From G963674665 sp964609625 (GTDB lineage Bacteria; Desulfobacterota; Desulfovibrionia; Desulfovibrionales; Desulfovibrionaceae), in the NCBI GenBank assembly GCA_964609625.1, contig CAZSRS010000007.1, forward strand, positions 62,001 through 126,000: a stretch of DNA of 64,000 nucleotides, written 5' to 3'. Position 1 is the first letter of the stretch; every line of letters starts with the position of its first letter. The position numbers and the translations under genes are program-made. The notes beneath the pieces are model-generated. The model ran no database searches. It worked only from the letters and a program-made list of their open reading frames with translations, and was not told the DNA's origin. This document shows, one piece after another, positions 51,439 through 61,084 of this stretch.

Positions 51439-53590
51439 CCGCCGGCTGACCGCGTTCCTCATCGCCGTCCTGCTCGTCGGTATTGTCCCGGTACCGGCGT
51501 TTTGCACCGCGACTCCGCCCCCTCACTGGAGCGGGGCACTTCCCGACAACCTCCTGGTACTGCGTAGCGGAGTCAAGGAATACGATCTCGGCCATCTGGT
51601 CAGGATACTCCGGGACCCATCCGGGAAACTCGGCATCGAGGACGTCAGTTCCCCGAGCTTCCGCGGGCGTTTCCTTCCCAGCACCGGCACGGCTCCCGGT
51701 TTCGGGATCAGTACCGATGTCTTTTGGATGGAATTCACCCTTCTCGATCAGGCACCTGGGCTCCACTGGCTGCTGGAAATCGCCCACCCCTTGCTGGACT
51801 ACGTCACGCTCTACTTCCCGCAGCGGTCGACGCGCCCGGACGCTGTGTCAGGCTATCTCGTCCTGCACGGCGGCGATGCCCTGCCTTTCGACTCCCGCGA
51901 AATACTCCACCGCAATTTCGTCTTTGAACTCCCCACGGAACCGGACGTCGCCGCGGTCTGTTATCTCCGCGTGCAAACCCAGTCCTCGATGCTGCTCCCC
52001 CTGACCGTCTGGGAGCGGGAGGCATTCCGGCAACAGGACCAGAACGCGCTGCTCGCGCTCGGCATCTATTATGGCGTGCTGTTGGTGATGCTCCTCTACA
52101 ACTTCTTCCTCTATCTCTCCCTCAAGGACGATACCTACCTCTGGTATGTACTGTGCACCGCCGCCTACGTGCTGCTCCAGGGGGGGCTCAACGGCCTCAC
52201 CTACCAGTACCTCTGGCCCGGATCACCATGGTTGAACCATGCCATGCTCCCTGCTTCCCTGTTCGCCTGCACTGGGCTTACTGTGCACTTTGCCGGCGTC
52301 TTTCTCGGAGTCCGCCGACAATTTCCCGGCGCCTTGCTTCTCTATCGGGGGCTTATCGCCTGCTCGATGCTCTTCATGCCGCTCTCCTTCATGATCCCTT
52401 ACAGAATCAGCATGAATGTCGGCGTGCCCCTGGCCATCCTGGCCATACTCACCTTACTCGTCACCGGCGTGGCCAGTTGGATGCGCGACTACAAGCCGGC
52501 GCGGTTCTTCCTCATCGGCTGGAGCGTGTTTCTCGCCGGCCAACTCATCAACGCCTTGAATAGGGGCTATGGTCTGCTGCCCAGCAACTTTTTCACCCTC
52601 TACTGCGGGCAGATCGGCTCCGCCCTGCAGGTGGTGCTCCTGGCACTGGCGCTGGCGGACCGAATCAAGGTCATCCAGGAGGAGAAGCAACAGGCCCAGG
52701 TGAGTGCCCTGGACGCCCTGCGCACCGCGGATCTGCTCAACGACAAACTCCTAGAGTACAACCGCAACCTCGAACAAATGGTCGAGGAGCGTACCAGGGA
52801 GTTGACCACGGCCAACAGACAGCTCCGGGAAATGGACCGCCTGAAATCCGACTTCCTCGCCAATGTCTCCCACGAACTGCGCACCCCCTTGACCTCGATC
52901 ATCGGCTTCGCCGAAGTCATCCGGGAGCGTCTGGAAAACCAACCGACCACCGCCCAGCCCGAAGGAAAACGGGCGAATCTGGACAAGATAATGCGGTTCG
53001 CGGGGATCATCTCCTCGGAAGGCGACCGGCTCACGCGGTTGATCAACGACGTGCTCGACCTCTCCAGACTCGAGGCCGGAAAGGTTGTGTGGCGGATGGA
53101 ACCCAACGACATCGCCGAAATCGTCCAGGAATCCCTGGCCGCCACCAGCCCCCTCTTCGAGCAAAAAGGCCTGGAGGTGCACTGCCACGTGGAGCAGGGA
53201 CTGCCACCGCTCTGCTGCGACAAGGACCGCGTGGTCCAGGTCTGCATCAACCTCCTGGCCAACGCGGCCAAGTTCACCAAGAACGGGCACGTGCGCTGCA
53301 CTGTCCAGCGCCACGACGACGCGATCTGCATCGCAATCGCCGACACGGGCCAGGGAATCCCGTCCCAGGATATGGAGAGCATCTTCGACAAGTTCAAGCA
53401 ATCCGGGGACACGCTCACTTCCAAGCCAAAGGGCTCCGGCCTCGGCCTGCCCATCTGCCGGCAGATCGTCAACCAGCACGGCGGCGAGATCCGGGTCCGC
53501 AGCATCCTGGGGCAAGGCAGCGTGTTCATCGTCTCCCTGCCCCTGCGTCACCATGATCCGGAATCCACCCAGGACAGCGCTGACGCATGA
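51359..53590 (+). CDS. 7TMR-DISM sensor histidine kinase
   Basis: About 743 residues. Signal/TM near 30-50 (LTAFLIAVLLVGIVPVPAF), 7TMR-DISM extracellular domain to about 215 (TDVFWMEFTLLDQAPGLHWL), seven TM helices 225-440, coiled coil, then HisKA with DFLANVSHELRTPLTSIIGF (His near 505) and HATPase with NLLANAAKFTKN, ADTGQGIPSQDM, GSGLGLPICRQI. Periplasmic sensing of sugar or envelope ligands is typical. The start is uncertain: ATG 51359 would overlap ParA by 80 bases; TTG 51404 is an alternative. No response regulator is adjacent. Confidence 0.93.
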   Translation: MNMPVATRLLATSGHLSTRSSTAKSSNRRLTAFLIAVLLVGIVPVPAFCTATPPPHWSGALPDNLLVLRSGVKEYDLGHLVRILRDPSGKLGIEDVSSPSFRGRFLPSTGTAPGFGISTDVFWMEFTLLDQAPGLHWLLEIAHPLLDYVTLYFPQRSTRPDAVSGYLVLHGGDALPFDSREILHRNFVFELPTEPDVAAVCYLRVQTQSSMLLPLTVWEREAFRQQDQNALLALGIYYGVLLVMLLYNFFLYLSLKDDTYLWYVLCTAAYVLLQGGLNGLTYQYLWPGSPWLNHAMLPASLFACTGLTVHFAGVFLGVRRQFPGALLLYRGLIACSMLFMPLSFMIPYRISMNVGVPLAILAILTLLVTGVASWMRDYKPARFFLIGWSVFLAGQLINALNRGYGLLPSNFFTLYCGQIGSALQVVLLALALADRIKVIQEEKQQAQVSALDALRTADLLNDKLLEYNRNLEQMVEERTRELTTANRQLREMDRLKSDFLANVSHELRTPLTSIIGFAEVIRERLENQPTTAQPEGKRANLDKIMRFAGIISSEGDRLTRLINDVLDLSRLEAGKVVWRMEPNDIAEIVQESLAATSPLFEQKGLEVHCHVEQGLPPLCCDKDRVVQVCINLLANAAKFTKNGHVRCTVQRHDDAICIAIADTGQGIPSQDMESIFDKFKQSGDTLTSKPKGSGLGLPICRQIVNQHGGEIRVRSILGQGSVFIVSLPLRHHDPESTQDSADA

Positions 53591-53699
53591 AACGCCACAG
53601 GTCTTGCCTTGGCGGCCCGGAACAGGTAGCAGCCAACCTGACCCGCATCGCCCCCACCGCCTGGTGATGGCAACGGAACCACGAGGAGAATCGCGACCC

Positions 53700-54725
53700 A
53701 TGACCTTGATCCCCCCTGCCGTCTGCATCTGCGGTGCCGCCGCCGAGGCCCTTGAGGCCAGAACCGCCCTTGCCGCCCTGGGCGTGGCCGTGCAGGCCTT
53801 TCTGCTACTGCCCTGGGAAACGCCGCGGGTACCGGAAGCCGGATTGTTGGTCGTGAACCCGGCGGATTTGCCGCGCCTCCCCCTGCTCCTGGCCACGTCC
53901 AGGCCGCGCAAGGCCATGAAGCTCCTCGCGCCCCTGTTGCGCGACGACCCCCAACGCGAGGTGCACCGCGACTTCGCGAGCTTCCTGGAGGCCGTGCGCG
54001 AAAGGCTCGGACAGGAGCACCCCGGACTGTTCCCCCGGCGTCCGGATCCGGACAACCGCCGCATGTTCGACTACGAGCGCTCCCTGCTGCCCAACAGGTA
54101 TCTGGCCTTGCTGGAGCAGGACGTACACAGCCTGGAGCAGGCCTTTGTCGCCAGTGGCCTGTCCATCGGCTATCCGGGCTGGAGCCTGCTCTACTATAGC
54201 TGCTTGTGCTCCCTGCGGCCCGAGGTCCGCAACCTGGTGGTGGAGACCGGCACCAACGCTGGCTGCTCCACCATTGTCCTGGCCCAGGCCCTGAAGGATT
54301 CGGGGTATGCCGGCCGCGTGCTCACGGTGGATCTGGACCCGACCGTGCTGGAGACTGCCCGCCGCAATCTGGCCCTGGCCAGGGTGGAGGAAAACGTCAC
54401 CCTGCACCAGGAGGACAGCGTGGCCTTTCTCTCGACCCTGGGGGCGCGCCTGCGGCCCGACGAGGCCGTGAGCTTCGCTTTCCTCGACGGCTGCCACGAG
54501 GCACCGCACGTGGAGAACGAATTCGCGGCCCTGCACCCCTACCTGGACCGGCGCTCCTGCGTGTTCTTCGACAACGTGGCCGAGGAGGACGGCGTGGCCC
54601 TAGCCCTGCTCCGCATCCAGAAACGCTTCGGCGGCAACGTGGTGCACTTTGAAAACACCTCCTGGCACCCTCCGGGGCAGGCGTTGTGGCAGAACCAGGG
54701 CGGCCCGCTTCTGCCCGGGGCTTGA
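53700..54725 (+). CDS. SAM-dependent class I methyltransferase
   Basis: 341 residues from ATG 53700 (GAGGAG upstream). The N-terminal 120 residues are of unknown fold. The methyltransferase domain starts near 175: LVVETGTNAGCSTIVLAQAL is motif I, TVDLDPTVLETARRNL motif II, SVAFLSTLGARLR and VSFAFLDGCHEAPHVENEFA follow. The last two resemble O-methyltransferase-like (MTF_24, sugar or small molecule) enzymes. An open frame extends left to 53085 but overlaps the kinase. It lies between two histidine kinases; its substrate is unknown. Confidence 0.85.
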   Translation: MTLIPPAVCICGAAAEALEARTALAALGVAVQAFLLLPWETPRVPEAGLLVVNPADLPRLPLLLATSRPRKAMKLLAPLLRDDPQREVHRDFASFLEAVRERLGQEHPGLFPRRPDPDNRRMFDYERSLLPNRYLALLEQDVHSLEQAFVASGLSIGYPGWSLLYYSCLCSLRPEVRNLVVETGTNAGCSTIVLAQALKDSGYAGRVLTVDLDPTVLETARRNLALARVEENVTLHQEDSVAFLSTLGARLRPDEAVSFAFLDGCHEAPHVENEFAALHPYLDRRSCVFFDNVAEEDGVALALLRIQKRFGGNVVHFENTSWHPPGQALWQNQGGPLLPGA

Positions 54726-54745
54726 CCGCGACGCGGAAAGACTCC

Positions 54746-57502
54746 ATGCTCGCCAGCATGGAATTCTGGAACACCCTTTGCCGGGACATTTTCGGCAACA
54801 CCCCCCTGGCTGCGTTTTTACTGGCGGAAATGGCCGATGCGCCCGTTGCGGCGAAGCTTACCTTTGCCTATGCCCAGAGCGTGCTCGAAGCCGCCCTGGA
54901 ATGCCGTGGGGAGCGCTGCTGGCAGACGCTGGCCCAGGCACTGGACATTTCAAGGAACAAAAGCGCACTGGAGCAGGCCCAAGAGGCACGAGGCAAGGGT
55001 CTGCACCCGCCCTATGAACTGGCTGTTCCCAAACAGAACGGCACCGTGTTTCTGCGGCTGACCCCCAGGCCGGTGTGCGATGCCTCCGGCGCTTACCTGG
55101 GCGCCACGGCAGCCCTTGAGGACGTGACCGCCTTCAGGAAGGACCTGCTCAACCTGCACGCCAGCCACGAGAAATTCCGCATCCTTTTCGACATCTTCCC
55201 CATGGGCATCTCCATTTCCGACGCCTCGGGCAACGTGGTCTCGGCCAACCCGGCCAGCGAGCGTATCCTGAAATTGTCCTTCGAAGACCACCTGCAACGC
55301 CGCATTGACAGCCCGGCGTGGCGGATCATCCGTCGGGACGGCTCGCCCATGCCCCCCGAGGAGTTCGCCAGCGTGCGCGCCCTGAAGACCGGAAAAATCT
55401 GCCACACCGAGGACATGGGCGTGCTGCGCGGCGGTGAGGACGGGGAACAGGACGTGGTCTGGCTCGACGTCCTGGCCGCGCCCATTCCCGTGGAGGGGTA
55501 CGGCGTGGTGGTCGCCTTCACTGACGTGACCTCACGCCGCCGCAGCCAGGAGGAGACGCGCGTCAAGGAGCGGCGCTACCGCCTGGCCGTGGAGGCCGGG
55601 ATGATGGGCGTCTGGGAGTGGAACACGGCGACCGACGCCATGCACCTGGACCCCATGCTCAAGACCATGCTCGGGTATGCCCTGGATGAGATTCCGGATG
55701 AGGCCGAGGCCTGGCTGGAGTTGGTGCACCCCGAGGATCGCCCGAACCTGGAAATGACCCTGGCGAAACATCGGGAGCGAGAAGGCGTGGCCTTCGAGAG
55801 CGAACACCGCAAGCTGCGCAAGGACGGCGGAGTGGCCTGGATACTGACCAGGGGCACCGCCTGGCGGGAAAGGCCGGACGGTCCGCTGCTACTCAGCGGC
55901 GCCGACCTGGACATCACGCAGCGCAAGCAGGCCGAACAGGCCGTGGAACAGGAGCGCAGCCGGCTCTTCAGCTTCCTGGACCGCTTGCCCGCCTTTGTCT
56001 GCGTCATGAGTCAGGACTACCGCATCCGCTTCGGCAACAGTTACCACAAGGAAATTTACGGCTCCCTGGACCTGGACAAGCCCTGCTATTTCAATCACCG
56101 AGGCACCAGTACGCCGTGCAGTCCCTGCCCGGTGCAGGAGGTCTTCGAGAGTCGCAGTCTGTCCATTTGGGAGCGGACAATCCCGGAAACGGGCAAGTGC
56201 TTCCAGATCTACGCCTACCCCTTCCAGGACATCGACGGCAGCCCCCTTGTGCTGGAGCTGGGCATCGACATCACCGCCAGCAAAAAGGCCCAGGAGGCCC
56301 TGCGGGCCAGCGAGGAACGCAACCGCAGCATCACCGAAAACCTGGACCTCGGCCTGGCGATCATCGATCCTGGAGGCAGACTGTACAACGCAAACCCACG
56401 ACTCCGGGAATTGTTTCCCCAGCTCGATCTGGACACCGGACCCAATGTCCAGGCTCTCTTCCCCGGCCAGAACGATCCTCCGGACAACCCTCCCGAAGAT
56501 CTCCTGGCGCGGACCATGTCTCTGGGGAAAACCAGCGAGGCGCTCTGGTACGTGGAGCTGCCCTCCGGCCCCAGGCGCATGCAGGTGACCTTCAGCCCCA
56601 TGTTTGAACCCAACGGCAGCGTGGGTTCCGCGATCTTCATGGTCGAGGACGTCACCGAAAAACTCGAGATCCAGGCCAGGCTGCAACGCGCCCAGAAGCT
56701 CGAGGCCCTGGGCACCCTGGCCGGCGGCATCGCCCACGAGATCAACCAGCCTCTCAACGCCCTGGAACTCTACGCCAGTGGGCTGGAAATGCTTCTGGAA
56801 AAAGACAGAATGCCGGAGCGCCAGACCCTGCTGGCCAGGTTGCGCTGGATCCTGCGCGAGACAGGACGCATCCACGACATCATCACTCACATGCGCGCCC
56901 TGGTGCGGCAGGAATCGGTACCCAACGCCTCGATCGAAGCAGACCTCGACGCATCGGTGTCTTCCGCGCTTTCTCTCCTGCAGGCCCAGTTGCTGGCTCA
57001 CGGCATCGAGCTGCGTACAGAGCTGGCCGGAAACCTGCCCCCTGTCCAGGCGGTCCCCGTGCAATTGGAGCAGGTGGTCATCAATCTGGTGGTCAACGCC
57101 ATGCAGGCCTTGGACACCGTGCCTCCCGAGACCATGCACGGCCGGAACGCCAAGACCATCCTGGTGCGCACCGGTTTGAAAAACGACAAGGCAGCCCTCT
57201 GGGTGCTGGACAACGGCCCTGGCCTGGGAGGAAAGGAAAACCGCGTGTTCGACCCCTTCTACACCAGCAAGGACGCGGGCAAGGGCATGGGGCTCGGCCT
57301 CTCCCTGGTGCACACCTTTGTCTCCTCCTGGGGGGGCGAGGTGCGGGCCGGCAGCTCCGACTCCGGCGGTGCATGCTTCACGGTCTTTTTCACTCGGGCA
57401 GCCGGACAGACCGAATCACTTCTGGAGGGCACCGCGCCGGAAGGGCCTTCCGCCGCCCAACACCCGCGCGACGGAGTAACAAAGACAAGCAGCATGAAGT
57501 AA
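54746..57502 (+). CDS. Multi-PAS soluble sensor histidine kinase
   Basis: 918 residues from ATG 54746 (GGAAAG), no TM. About four PAS units: 125-255 (FDIFPMGISISDASGNVVSA), 275-400 (EWNTATDAMHLDPMLKTMLG, ending LLLSGADLDITQRKQAEQAV), 415-530 with a Cys cluster CYFNHRGTSTPCSPCPVQEV, and 540-645 (ENLDLGLAIIDPGGRLYNAN). HisKA core: LAGGIAHEINQPLNALELYA, His near 662; HATPase LVVNAMQALDTVPPE, LWVLDNGPGLGGKE, GMGLGLSLVHTFVS. The C-x10-C-x2-C may sense redox or metal. It overlaps nothing and follows the methyltransferase by 20 bases. Confidence 0.93.
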   Translation: MLASMEFWNTLCRDIFGNTPLAAFLLAEMADAPVAAKLTFAYAQSVLEAALECRGERCWQTLAQALDISRNKSALEQAQEARGKGLHPPYELAVPKQNGTVFLRLTPRPVCDASGAYLGATAALEDVTAFRKDLLNLHASHEKFRILFDIFPMGISISDASGNVVSANPASERILKLSFEDHLQRRIDSPAWRIIRRDGSPMPPEEFASVRALKTGKICHTEDMGVLRGGEDGEQDVVWLDVLAAPIPVEGYGVVVAFTDVTSRRRSQEETRVKERRYRLAVEAGMMGVWEWNTATDAMHLDPMLKTMLGYALDEIPDEAEAWLELVHPEDRPNLEMTLAKHREREGVAFESEHRKLRKDGGVAWILTRGTAWRERPDGPLLLSGADLDITQRKQAEQAVEQERSRLFSFLDRLPAFVCVMSQDYRIRFGNSYHKEIYGSLDLDKPCYFNHRGTSTPCSPCPVQEVFESRSLSIWERTIPETGKCFQIYAYPFQDIDGSPLVLELGIDITASKKAQEALRASEERNRSITENLDLGLAIIDPGGRLYNANPRLRELFPQLDLDTGPNVQALFPGQNDPPDNPPEDLLARTMSLGKTSEALWYVELPSGPRRMQVTFSPMFEPNGSVGSAIFMVEDVTEKLEIQARLQRAQKLEALGTLAGGIAHEINQPLNALELYASGLEMLLEKDRMPERQTLLARLRWILRETGRIHDIITHMRALVRQESVPNASIEADLDASVSSALSLLQAQLLAHGIELRTELAGNLPPVQAVPVQLEQVVINLVVNAMQALDTVPPETMHGRNAKTILVRTGLKNDKAALWVLDNGPGLGGKENRVFDPFYTSKDAGKGMGLGLSLVHTFVSSWGGEVRAGSSDSGGACFTVFFTRAAGQTESLLEGTAPEGPSAAQHPRDGVTKTSSMK

Positions 57503-58239
57503 GCCTTCACGGCTGCATACCCAAATGCGATCATAACACCTCCTGCACCACGGTTGGAGCGACCCGGCGAAAACGCGATTCCAGCAAGCCTTACCCGGGC
57601 CTTGCCCATGGCGTGACGTCCTGCCATGCCTTATAGCCTTGTCCTGTTGTCGCTTTCCACGCCTCTCGAGCACAACATCCTGCTTTTCCTCATCTTCGAG
57701 TCTCTTTACTGCCCTCCGTATGATTTCATTTTCAAATTACAACTCCGTCCCGCGGATTTGACTTCCCGCAACAACACAAGCCGTGGGTTCGCGTGTTGCA
57801 GTGAAGTACTTCGTATTTCGAGCGCGCTTCCTGGGACGCTTTCCAGGACAAGAGAACACTTTCTCTAGACTTTACAAGCGCATCGCTCCTCTATCCACAC
57901 ATGGCGGGAGGATACTGGTCACTAACCAGTTCCTAACTCTTTAAGTTATTGTTTTTTTGATTATTTTGTTATTCACAATGGATATTGACGCATCCTTTTT
58001 CCGTTTGCAACACTGCTACGGAGTGTCTCCACGTCTTTACGTGCGTATACGCACATTCAGGCCCCTGCCTCCTGCCTGGTAGGCTGATAAAAAAAATTTT
58101 CATTGAATCCTGGACTGTTGTCTCTGCACTTTTCTCCACTGAAACCTCGCTTTCTTCACAGCGGCCTGCTTGTGCAGTACTTTGGCCGTGCATTTCGTTC
58201 ATTTAAAATTTCTCTTGTCAATTTTTAGAAAACGAGTAT
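57503..58239. other. Intergenic gap (737 bp), AT-rich, upstream of nrdG
   Basis: The largest gap in the window. 57640-58240 is far richer in A+T than the surroundings, with homopolymer tracts (GATAAAAAAAATTTTC near 58090). A 6-5-6 palindrome ACTGGT-CACTA-ACCAGT lies at 57914-57930. No NrdR box, riboswitch core or long frame is evident. On the minus strand an ATG at 57534 has AGGAGG four bases upstream; its frame runs back into the kinase gene. The leader likely carries regulation of anaerobic nucleotide reduction. Confidence 0.6.
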
Positions 58240-59001
58240 ATGGACAAACACGTTCGCACTCTTGCCACCACATACCCCCAAGCACAGCGAGAAGCTTTCA
58301 ACGCCATGCAATTACAGGTATTTCCCCCTCAGGCGCCCCGTTTGTTCACCTCCCCGGCCAACAGTCTCGAAACCGCATGGAGCTGTGTCCGCGGCATGGA
58401 ACGCCTGAGTCTCTGCGACTGGCCCGGACATGCCGCGAGCGTGCTCTTCTGCGGAGGGTGCAACCTGCGCTGCCCCACATGCCACAACGCGGATTTGGCC
58501 TGGGCGCCCGAGGAATTCCCCCCGCTGTCCCGGCCCAAGGTCCTGACCATGCTGGCCGAACGCAAACGCTGGCTCGACGGCGTGGTGATCACCGGCGGAG
58601 AACCCACCTGCGTGCCGCACATCGAGGACCTCGTCGCCGACATCGCCGGCCTGGGGCTCGCCGTGAAACTGGATTCCAACGGCATGCGGCCCGACGTGCT
58701 CGAAAGCCTGCTGGAGCAAGGGGTGGTGGAGCAGTTCTTCGTGGACCTCAAGGGCCCTTACCGCCTCTATCCACAGCTCACGGGCAACGCGGTGAGCGCG
58801 GCCAGGGCGGCCCGAAACATGGAGCGGGTCTTCGAGCTTGCCGTGCGCCGGCCCGAGTCCTTTATCTTCCGCATGACCCGCGTGCCCCTGCTCACCGAAG
58901 AGGATATCCGTGAAGCCCTGCTGCTGCTGCCAGAGGGCTTTTTCCTGAAAATGCAGCAATACAAAGAGCCGAGGAGGATGTATGCCCAGGCTGATTCGTA
59001 A
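58240..59001 (+). CDS. nrdG: Anaerobic ribonucleotide reductase activating protein (radical SAM)
   Basis: Uses a [4Fe-4S] cluster and SAM to place the glycyl radical on NrdD. VRGMERLSLCDWPGHAASV near 50, cluster motif CGGCNLRCPTCHNADLAW (C-x3-C-x2-C) near 73, GVVITGGEPTCVPH near 107. 253 residues. The start is unsure: the ATG at 58240 has only ACGAG; ATGs at 58306 and 58396 are alternatives and would remove the poorly conserved first 20-50 residues. Overlaps nrdD by 20 bases. Confidence 0.92.
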   Translation: MDKHVRTLATTYPQAQREAFNAMQLQVFPPQAPRLFTSPANSLETAWSCVRGMERLSLCDWPGHAASVLFCGGCNLRCPTCHNADLAWAPEEFPPLSRPKVLTMLAERKRWLDGVVITGGEPTCVPHIEDLVADIAGLGLAVKLDSNGMRPDVLESLLEQGVVEQFFVDLKGPYRLYPQLTGNAVSAARAARNMERVFELAVRRPESFIFRMTRVPLLTEEDIREALLLLPEGFFLKMQQYKEPRRMYAQADS

Positions 59002-61030
59002 GCGTGACGGCTGTGAAGAAACCTGGTCCCAGGATCGCATCGCACTGGCAATCCTCAAGGCTTTGCAGGTCTGCGGCATCAAGGACCCCATCCTGTCCAA
59101 GCGCATGGCCGCCAAGGTCGAGGCCAAGCTCGTGGAGCACGACGTGCCCGAGCAGGAGCTGGTGCAGGACACCGTTGAAATGGTACTCATGGAGTCCAGG
59201 CTGTTCCACGTGGCCAAAAAGTACATCATCTACCGGGAGCAGCGCCGCCAGATTCGCGAACAAAAGGCAGCCTACCTGGACGTGGCCCAGACCATCGACA
59301 ACTACCTGGACAAGGCCGACTGGCGAGTGAACGAAAACGCCAACATGTCCCACTCGTTCCAGGGGCTCATGCTGCACCTCTCGGGCACCATCCAGGCGCG
59401 TTACGCCCTGGAAAAGTATCCCCAGGAAGTGCGCGACGCGCACAACCACGGCTATTTCCACATCCACGACCTGTCCTTCGGCCTGGCCGGCTATTGCGCC
59501 GGCTGGAGCCTGCGCGACCTGCTGCTCGAAGGCTTCAACCTCGAAGGCCGTTCCTGCGCCGGACCGGCCAAGCACTTCGACTCCATACTGGGGCAGATGG
59601 TCAACTTCCTGGGCACCCTGCAAAACGAATGGGCCGGGGCCCAGGCCTTCAACAACGTGGACACCTACCTCGCTCCCTTCATCCGCCACGACGGCCTGAC
59701 CTATAAGCAAGTGCGCCAGGCCATGCAGAAGTTCGTGTTCAACCTGAACACCACGTCGCGCTGGGGCGGACAGAGCCCCTTCACCAACCTGACCTTCGAC
59801 CTGGTGCCCCCCAAGCACATCGCCTCGGAGGGCGTGATCATCGGCGGCGAGATCAGGGACCAGACCTACGGCGAGTTCGTGCCCGAGATGGAGATGATCA
59901 ACCGTGCCTTCCTGGAAGTCATGAGCCAGGGCGACTACCACGGACGTATCTTCTCCTTCCCCATCCCCACCTACAACATCACCAAGGACTTCCCCTGGGA
60001 GTCCGACATCGGCGAACTCCTGCTGACCCTCACGGCCAAGTACGGCGCGCCCTATTTCCAGAACTTCATAAACTCCGACCTCAACCCGGAGGACGTGCGC
60101 TCCATGTGCTGCCGCCTGCAAATGGACCTGCGCGAGTTGCGCAAAAAGGTGGGCGGGCTGTTCGGCGCCGGCGACCTCACCGGTTCCATCGGCGTGGTCA
60201 CTTTGAACCTGCCCAAGCTGGCCTACCTCTCCCAGAGCGAGGAGGACTTCCTGGACAACATCACCGAGCACGCCACACTGGCCCGCGACGCCCTGGAATT
60301 CAAACGCAAGCTGATCAACAACAACCTCGAGCGTGGCATGTTCCCCTGGACCCGCCGCTACCTCAAGAACGGCTACCGCGGCCATTTCTCCACCATCGGC
60401 ATCCTCGGCGGGCACGAGGCATGCCTCAACCTCCTGGGCAAGGGCATCGAGACCGAAGCCGGCACCAGGCTCATGCAGCGCGTGCTCAACCACCTGCGCG
60501 AGCTCACCTCCCGCTTCCAGGAAGAGACCGGCACCCTCTACAACCTGGAGGCCACCCCGGCCGAAGGCACCAGCTACCGCCTGGCCAAGATCGACAAGGG
60601 GCTCTACGCCGGCATCAAGGCCTCGGGCAACGGCACCCCCTACTACACCAACTCCACGGCCCTGCCCGTGGGGCACACCAAGGACGTGCTCTTCGCCCTG
60701 GAGCACCAGGACAAACTCCAGCCCCTGTACACCGGTGGCAGCGTGTTCCACACCTACCTGGGCGAAGCGGTCAGTGACACCAAGGCGTTGCAGAGCTTCA
60801 TCGTCAAGGCCTTCACCATGACCAAGCTGCCCTACCTCTCCATCACGCCCACCTTCTCCATCTGCAAGGAGCACGGCTACATCCAGGGCGAGCAGCCCAC
60901 CTGCCCCGAGTGCGGCGAACCGGCGGAGGTCTACACGCGCATCGTGGGCTACTACCGCCCCGTGTCGCTATGGAACAAGGGAAAACAGGCCGAATACGCC
61001 GAACGTCTGACATACAGCTGCACCATGTAG
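58982..61030 (+). CDS. nrdD: Anaerobic (class III) ribonucleoside-triphosphate reductase
   Basis: Makes dNTPs without O2 through a glycyl radical. 682 residues. ATP-cone at 3-90 (LIRKRDGCEETWSQDRIALA) regulates activity. FNLNTTSRWGGQSPFTNLTF near 252 and YNLEATPAEGTSYRLAKIDK near 520 line the active site. C-terminal region has the zinc-type cysteines CKEHGYIQGEQPTCPECG and the radical glycine in RIVGYYRPVSLWNKG (Gly near 656). The ATG has GAGGAGG. The overlap with nrdG suggests translational coupling. A hairpin terminator follows. Confidence 0.96.
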   Translation: MPRLIRKRDGCEETWSQDRIALAILKALQVCGIKDPILSKRMAAKVEAKLVEHDVPEQELVQDTVEMVLMESRLFHVAKKYIIYREQRRQIREQKAAYLDVAQTIDNYLDKADWRVNENANMSHSFQGLMLHLSGTIQARYALEKYPQEVRDAHNHGYFHIHDLSFGLAGYCAGWSLRDLLLEGFNLEGRSCAGPAKHFDSILGQMVNFLGTLQNEWAGAQAFNNVDTYLAPFIRHDGLTYKQVRQAMQKFVFNLNTTSRWGGQSPFTNLTFDLVPPKHIASEGVIIGGEIRDQTYGEFVPEMEMINRAFLEVMSQGDYHGRIFSFPIPTYNITKDFPWESDIGELLLTLTAKYGAPYFQNFINSDLNPEDVRSMCCRLQMDLRELRKKVGGLFGAGDLTGSIGVVTLNLPKLAYLSQSEEDFLDNITEHATLARDALEFKRKLINNNLERGMFPWTRRYLKNGYRGHFSTIGILGGHEACLNLLGKGIETEAGTRLMQRVLNHLRELTSRFQEETGTLYNLEATPAEGTSYRLAKIDKGLYAGIKASGNGTPYYTNSTALPVGHTKDVLFALEHQDKLQPLYTGGSVFHTYLGEAVSDTKALQSFIVKAFTMTKLPYLSITPTFSICKEHGYIQGEQPTCPECGEPAEVYTRIVGYYRPVSLWNKGKQAEYAERLTYSCTM

Positions 61031-61058
61031 CCGCGGCGCTCATAACCAGAGACATTAG

Positions 61059-61080
61059 GGGGCGCTTTCCGAAGCGCCCC
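61059..61080. terminator. Bidirectional intrinsic terminator
   Basis: GGGGCGCTT (61059-61067) and AAGCGCCCC (61072-61080) around TCCG, followed by TTTCC. It sits between the stops of nrdD and the convergent ATPase gamma gene. Confidence 0.75.
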
Positions 61081-61084
61081 TTTC

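Noticed and set aside
53085..53699. N-terminal extension of the methyltransferase frame
   Set aside because: Overlaps the HATPase domain of the kinase in another frame and is Ser/Pro/Arg-rich; the ATG at 53700 with GAGGAG is the real start.
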